From JANJTY01 sp038257155 (GTDB lineage: Bacteria; Pseudomonadota; Gammaproteobacteria; Xanthomonadales; Xanthomonadaceae), in contig JBBSJP010000013.1 in NCBI GenBank assembly GCA_038257155.1, positions 34,068-98,067 of the forward strand: 64,000 nucleotides of DNA, given 5' to 3'. Below, in pieces: positions 60,145-64,000 of the stretch. Position 1 is the stretch's first letter, and each line of letters opens with the position of its first letter. The translations under genes were made by a program, and so were the position numbers. Under the pieces are notes generated by a model. That model searched no databases and had not been told where the DNA came from. It saw only the letters and a program-made list of their open reading frames with translations.

Positions 60145-62238
60145 CTATTCCGCGCCGCTCAGGCGCTGGCGAAGGAAGGTGTACTGCAGCGCATTCATGT
60201 AGGCCGACTGGCGATTGTTCGCCGCGCCGCCGTGGCCGCCCTCGATATTCTCGTAGTACCAGACGTCGTCGCCGCGCGCCTCCATCTTGGCCATCATCTT
60301 GCGCGCGTGGCCGGGATGCACCCGATCATCCCGCGTCGAGGTGGTGAACAGCACGGCCGGGTATTTCTGGCCTTCCTTCAGCAGATGGTAGGGCGAGAAG
60401 GTCTTGATGAATTCCCATTCTTTCGGCTTGTCCGGATCGCCGTACTCAGCCATCCAGGAAGCCCCGGCGAGCAGCTTGTGATAGCGCTGCATGTCGAGCA
60501 GGGGTACCGCACTGACGCCGGCCGCGAACAGTTCTGGATACAGCACCACCATGTTGCCGACCAACAGGCCACCGTTGGAGCCGCCGAGAATGCCGAGATG
60601 TCTTGGGGAGGTCACTTTGCGCGCGATCAGATCCTGCGCCACCGCCGCGAAGTCCTCATAGGCTCGATGCCGATTCTGCTTCAGCGCAGCCTGGTGCCAG
60701 CGTGGGCCGTACTCGCCGCCGCCACGGATGTTGGCGATTACGTAAACGCCGCCGCCCTGCAGCCAGCCGCGACCCACGGTCGCGCTGTAGCGGGGTGTCT
60801 CGGAGACCTCGAAACCGCCGTAGCCGTAGAGTTGGGTCGGATTCTCGCCATCGGCTTCGAGGAACTTCGGGCCGATCTGGAAGTAGGGCACGCGAGTGCC
60901 GTCCTTGCTCTGCGCGAAGTGCTGGCTGATTGCCAGATTGGACGCGTCAAAGTAGGCCGGAAGCTGCTTGATCTGTTCGGGTGCCTTGCCGATGCTGCCG
61001 ATTGCGAGCGTGGTCGGGGTGAGGAAATCGGTGGCCGTCATCCAGTAGTCGTTCGACTCGTCCGCATCGATTGCGCTGATGCTGACGGTGCCGAAATCCG
61101 GCGCCCCGGCCAAGGGTTCGCGTTGCCAGCCATCCTTGCCATGGCTGAGCACGTAGATGCGGTTCTTGACGTCTTCGAGCACATTGATGAAGTAGTGATC
61201 CTTGAGCGCGCCGTAGCCATCCAGCGAGGTACGCTCACCCGGTTCGAACAGCACATCGAATTCCCGCTTGCCTGCAAGGAAGTCATCCAGCTTGGCAAAC
61301 AGCAGGCTACCTGCCGGGTAAGTCTTGCCACCCACTTCCCAGGCGTCGCGCAGCTCCAGCCCCAGCCAGTCGCGGAACACCGACTTCTTGGCGCTGTTCG
61401 GGGCATCGATCTTGCTCAGGGCGCCATCGGTGCCGCGCAGGTAAAGTTCATCGTTGTAGAACGCCAGCACGCGGGCGACCAGGTCACGGCTGAAACCGGG
61501 CGTGTGATCGCGGTACGCGTAGATGTACATGTCAGCCTCGGTACCTTCGTACACCGGCTTGGCCTCGGCCATCGGCGTGCCGCGCGTCCACTCCTTTACG
61601 ATGCGTGGGTAGCCCGAACTGGTCGTGCTGCCGGCGCCGAAATCGGTGAACACGTAGACGCGGTTCTCGTCGATCCAGCCCAGGCCACCCTTGGCCTCCG
61701 GTCGCAGGAAACCGTCTTCGACGAAGCGGCGTTCCTGCAGGTCGAATTCACGCGTGACGCTGGCGTCGGCGCCGCCGCGTGACAGCGAGATCAAGCAACG
61801 GCGATACTCGGGCCGCAGGCAATCAGCACCGGCCCAGACCCAGTTTTCGTCCTCGGCCTTGGCCAGCGCATCCAGGTCCAGTACGGTTTCCCAGGCCGGC
61901 TCGGGCTTGCGGTACTCGGCCAGGGTGGTGCGCCGCCACAAGCCACGCTCGTTGGTGGCATCACGCCAGAAATTGTAGAAGTACTCGCCCTGCTTGCCGA
62001 CATAGGGAATGCGCGAGTCCGAATCGAGGATCTTCAGCAGGTCCGTGCGCAGCGCTTCAAAACCCGGTTCCGCCTCAAGCGTGGTCTGGGTCTTTGCGTT
62101 GCGCTGCCGCACCCAGTCGAGCGCCTTTTCGCCCTCAACGTCTTCCAGCCACAGATGTGGATCGTCGCTCACGGTTTCGGCCTGCAAAGGAAGGACAAAC
62201 AAACCGGCCAGAAGGCAGGCCAAGGGAAGCAGGCGCAT
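60145..62238 (-). CDS. secreted S9 family prolyl oligopeptidase
   Basis: 697 residues from the ATG at 62238, with GGAGCG in front and a signal peptide (MRLLPLACLLAGLFVLPLQA). The prolyl oligopeptidase N-terminus DDPHLWLEDVEGEKALDWVR is followed by the propeller. The hydrolase domain has YGYGGFEVSETPRYS, NIRGGGEYGPRWHQAALK, nucleophile GILGGSNGGLLVGN, Asp in STRDDRVHPGHARKM and His in IEGGHGGAANN. It differs from its neighbour in being closer to true prolyl oligopeptidases. Both genes are on the same strand, about 110 bases apart. Confidence 0.93.
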   Translation of the reverse strand: MRLLPLACLLAGLFVLPLQAETVSDDPHLWLEDVEGEKALDWVRQRNAKTQTTLEAEPGFEALRTDLLKILDSDSRIPYVGKQGEYFYNFWRDATNERGLWRRTTLAEYRKPEPAWETVLDLDALAKAEDENWVWAGADCLRPEYRRCLISLSRGGADASVTREFDLQERRFVEDGFLRPEAKGGLGWIDENRVYVFTDFGAGSTTSSGYPRIVKEWTRGTPMAEAKPVYEGTEADMYIYAYRDHTPGFSRDLVARVLAFYNDELYLRGTDGALSKIDAPNSAKKSVFRDWLGLELRDAWEVGGKTYPAGSLLFAKLDDFLAGKREFDVLFEPGERTSLDGYGALKDHYFINVLEDVKNRIYVLSHGKDGWQREPLAGAPDFGTVSISAIDADESNDYWMTATDFLTPTTLAIGSIGKAPEQIKQLPAYFDASNLAISQHFAQSKDGTRVPYFQIGPKFLEADGENPTQLYGYGGFEVSETPRYSATVGRGWLQGGGVYVIANIRGGGEYGPRWHQAALKQNRHRAYEDFAAVAQDLIARKVTSPRHLGILGGSNGGLLVGNMVVLYPELFAAGVSAVPLLDMQRYHKLLAGASWMAEYGDPDKPKEWEFIKTFSPYHLLKEGQKYPAVLFTTSTRDDRVHPGHARKMMAKMEARGDDVWYYENIEGGHGGAANNRQSAYMNALQYTFLRQRLSGAE

Positions 62239-62314
62239 GCGACGCTCCGGCAAAAATTCGGGGAAAGGGCAGGCACGCTAGCACGCTCGCCCGGCCCAGC
62301 AACCCTGCCCAAAG

Positions 62315-62773
62315 TCATGGGTGGTTTAGCTGGCGTAGAAAGCGGCGGGCGGTTTCGCCATCCTCGTAGTAGTCCAGCTTGCTTGGCAGCTCGCCGTACC
62401 CGGCGCGTTGGTACAGTGCGATGGCGGCTGCATTGTCGGCACGCACTTCAAGTCCCAGCAGCGAGCATCCTCGCTGGCGGGCGCAGGCTTCAGCGTCCTG
62501 CAACAACCGCGCTCCAGTGCCATGGCCACGAGCACGCGGCGCAACCACCAGTGAATAGAGCCGGGCTCGCTGGCTTCCGCGGCGCGTGAACAGCAGGGCG
62601 TAGCCGAGCAGGCCGGATTGGTCTTCGACAATGCGGAAGGCGTGGTGGCCCCCAACAATGTGGCGGCGCATCTGGCGGGCCGAAAGTCGATCACCAGGAA
62701 ACGAGGCTTCGAGGGACAGCAATTCGGGCAGGTCGGCAAGCCTGGCGTCACGCAGGGAAGGCAAGGTTGGCAT
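62315..62773 (-). CDS. GNAT family N-acetyltransferase (RimI-like)
   Basis: 152 residues with a complete GNAT domain: N-terminal RDARLADLPELLSLEASFPG, the acetyl-CoA loop LVVAPRARGHGTGARLLQDA, and LGLEVRADNAAAIALYQRAGY as in RimI-type enzymes. The target is not known. The gene stands alone between the S9 peptidase and the repeat protein; the ATG at 62773 is the only likely start. Confidence 0.88.
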   Translation of the reverse strand: MPTLPSLRDARLADLPELLSLEASFPGDRLSARQMRRHIVGGHHAFRIVEDQSGLLGYALLFTRRGSQRARLYSLVVAPRARGHGTGARLLQDAEACARQRGCSLLGLEVRADNAAAIALYQRAGYGELPSKLDYYEDGETARRFLRQLNHP

Positions 62774-62824
62774 GCCGGTTACGATAGCTTAGCGATGGTC
62801 CGCGTCATCGTTGGCCTGAAAGGG

Positions 62825-62858
62825 CGGGCCACCTGGCGAGATCCAGCCGGGTGGCCCG
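62825..62858 (-). terminator. probable terminator of the repeat protein gene
   Basis: A 9-bp stem CGGGCCACC/GGTGGCCCG (62825-62833 with 62850-62858) around a 16-nt loop, followed on the minus strand by CCCTTTC. It lies 12 bases after the stop codon. Confidence 0.5.
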
Positions 62859-62870
62859 CGGGGCAGTGGC

Positions 62871-64000
62871 TTATTCGAAACCGTCGGAAAAGATGCGCGA
62901 TTCCAAGGCCGTACTGGTGGCGTTGTTGTTGCCGAGCGCCTCGTCAACCACATGATTTGGCGCGGCCGCGTCGGTGGTTACTTCGGCCTCGAGTATCAGG
63001 CTGCCGTCCACCAGTTCGGCAATCTCGCCTACCAGGGTGAAGTCCAGTCCGCTTCCAGGGGGCAGTTCCTCCAGAGTGCTGATGTCACCACTGCCGGTCT
63101 CCGAGGAGCACAGCGCGCTTCCGACTGGCTCACAGATCCAGTCGGACGCGATCAGGGATGGATCGGCTACCACGTTGATGCTGGAACCTGGCGCCGCATC
63201 CGGTCCGGCGTTGCGGACTTCAATGAGATAGGTGACCGGCTGGCCCGTCTCAATCTCTCCGTCGCCCAACTGGATCGACACCGACAGGTCCGCTATCCGC
63301 ACCACATCGAGCGCCTGTGCGGCGGAAACGCTGTCGTTGTGTGTTTGCGATCCGCTGAAGCTGGCGGTGAGCAGGCGCGGCCCCGGCGTGGCGAATGCAA
63401 TCGTGCAACCGAACGTCGCCTCGCTGCCGGAGCTCTGGGGCGGTCCGGCGTCTATGCAGCTTTCGCCGGTATCGGCAGAGATCTCCACTGTGCCGTCGGC
63501 AGGCGCGGTGGCCGTACCGGTCACGGTGACAAGCAGATTCACGTCGCTGCCGAGAGCTACCGGACCGACCACGGCGCCCAAGGATGTCGAGGTGTCTTCA
63601 GCGCCACTGATAAAGCTGGCGACTACGGTGCAATCCGCGATGACTGGATCGGTGGTGAAGATCCCACCCGCCAAGTCACCGCCGCAGGAACCACTTACAC
63701 CGTCGATACTGAATCCAACATCGGGCGTCAGGGTGAAGGCCGTGGTCTGGCCATGCGTGACCGACTGCGGCGAATTGGGCGTGATGCTGCCGCCGGCGCC
63801 AGCAGACGGTGTGACGGTGTAGCTCAGCGCCACGAAGCTCGCCACCACGGTGCAGTTGCCGGTGATGGCACTGGTGGTGAAGGTGTTGCCCACCAGTGAG
63901 CCTCCGCAGGTTCCACCGACCGAATCGATCGCGAACCCGACACTCGGCGTCAGGGTAAAGGCCGTGGTCTGGCCGTGGGTGACCGATTGCGGCGAGTCGG
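62871..64000 (-). CDS. secreted InlB-like repeat protein, C-terminal part, cut by the window edge
   Basis: The reading frame continues to the right edge; about 375 residues are visible. The visible N-terminal part consists of 74-residue repeats (SPQSVTHGQTTAFTLTPDVG, then FSIDGVSGSCGGDLAGGIFT and CTVVASF) of the divergent InlB B-repeat type; the second copy starts 222 bases away in DNA. Next come two immunoglobulin-like parts, one bacterial Ig-like (DTSTSLGAVVGPVALGSDVN) and one DUF11-like (ADLSVSIQLGDGEIETGQPV). The protein ends IFSDGFE, a tail I have seen on many Xanthomonadales exported proteins and which may be a sorting signal. Likely a large surface or secreted protein. Confidence 0.8.
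   Translation of the reverse strand, partial: DSPQSVTHGQTTAFTLTPSVGFAIDSVGGTCGGSLVGNTFTTSAITGNCTVVASFVALSYTVTPSAGAGGSITPNSPQSVTHGQTTAFTLTPDVGFSIDGVSGSCGGDLAGGIFTTDPVIADCTVVASFISGAEDTSTSLGAVVGPVALGSDVNLLVTVTGTATAPADGTVEISADTGESCIDAGPPQSSGSEATFGCTIAFATPGPRLLTASFSGSQTHNDSVSAAQALDVVRIADLSVSIQLGDGEIETGQPVTYLIEVRNAGPDAAPGSSINVVADPSLIASDWICEPVGSALCSSETGSGDISTLEELPPGSGLDFTLVGEIAELVDGSLILEAEVTTDAAAPNHVVDEALGNNNATSTALESRIFSDGFE

Overview
The window is a 64 kb piece of a high-GC gammaproteobacterial chromosome. It most likely comes from the Xanthomonadales (Lysobacterales), from a member outside the well-studied plant pathogens. I infer this from protein style, from the local orders polA/DUF2782, fmt-rsmB-DUF4390-ntrY and dprA-smg-topA, from an sX13-like small RNA after polA, and from the C-terminal IFSDGFE tail of a secreted repeat protein. 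Both window edges cut genes: a type III pantothenate kinase on the left and a secreted InlB-like repeat protein on the right. No tRNA, rRNA, insertion sequence, prophage or CRISPR array was seen.

Layout. 1-6.3 kb: coaX (partial), a large secreted zinc metalloprotease, TRAP transporter dctQM without a dctP gene, and a DUF2782 protein. 6.4-20 kb: housekeeping genes polA, hemF, a lone gspF, ftsE-ftsX, a double-receiver protein, ung, a SWIM/SNF2 helicase and a YgjP-type metalloprotein; an sX13-like C-rich-loop sRNA lies between polA and hemF. 19.4-23.7 kb: an ECF sigma factor coupled to a TPR-containing Ser/Thr kinase, then a periplasmic substrate-binding protein. 24-33.9 kb: purine catabolism (adenine deaminase, XdhABC, urate hydroxylase PuuD, hydroxyisourate hydrolase), interrupted by a secreted lysyl-endopeptidase-like protease. 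34-39.8 kb: a secreted cyclophilin, a TonB-dependent receptor and two tandem secreted paralogs. 40-51.5 kb: ntrY (no ntrX), DUF4390, rsmB, fmt, def, a LysM protein, dprA, smg and topA. 51.5-53 kb: a DMT transporter and an Mpo1-like protein. 53-56.8 kb: a sigma-54 two-component system next to a secreted His/Asp-rich protein. 56.8-64 kb: purC, two S9 peptidases, a GNAT acetyltransferase and the partial repeat protein.

Three items deserve most attention. (1) The histidine kinase/NtrC-type regulator operon (55371-56759 and 54028-55374) and the adjacent secreted His/Asp-rich protein gene (53199-53867) each have a GG-N10-GC sigma-54 promoter just upstream. This gives an apparently self-contained, autoregulated envelope circuit, organised like ZraSR-ZraP but with an accessory protein I do not recognise. 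(2) The intergenic RNA after polA has a row of strong hairpins, three of which expose C-rich loops and the last of which is its terminator. (3) An unnamed domain (roughly GxWYNPxxSGHG, then about 20-30 residues, then W/F-x-x-Y-D) occurs five times in four secreted proteins: twice in the metalloprotease, once as a cyclophilin tail, and once in each tandem paralog.

All calls rest on reading the sequence and on remembered family features; no database search was run. Start codons are chosen from Shine-Dalgarno spacing, signal peptides and family N-termini, and alternatives are given where it matters.
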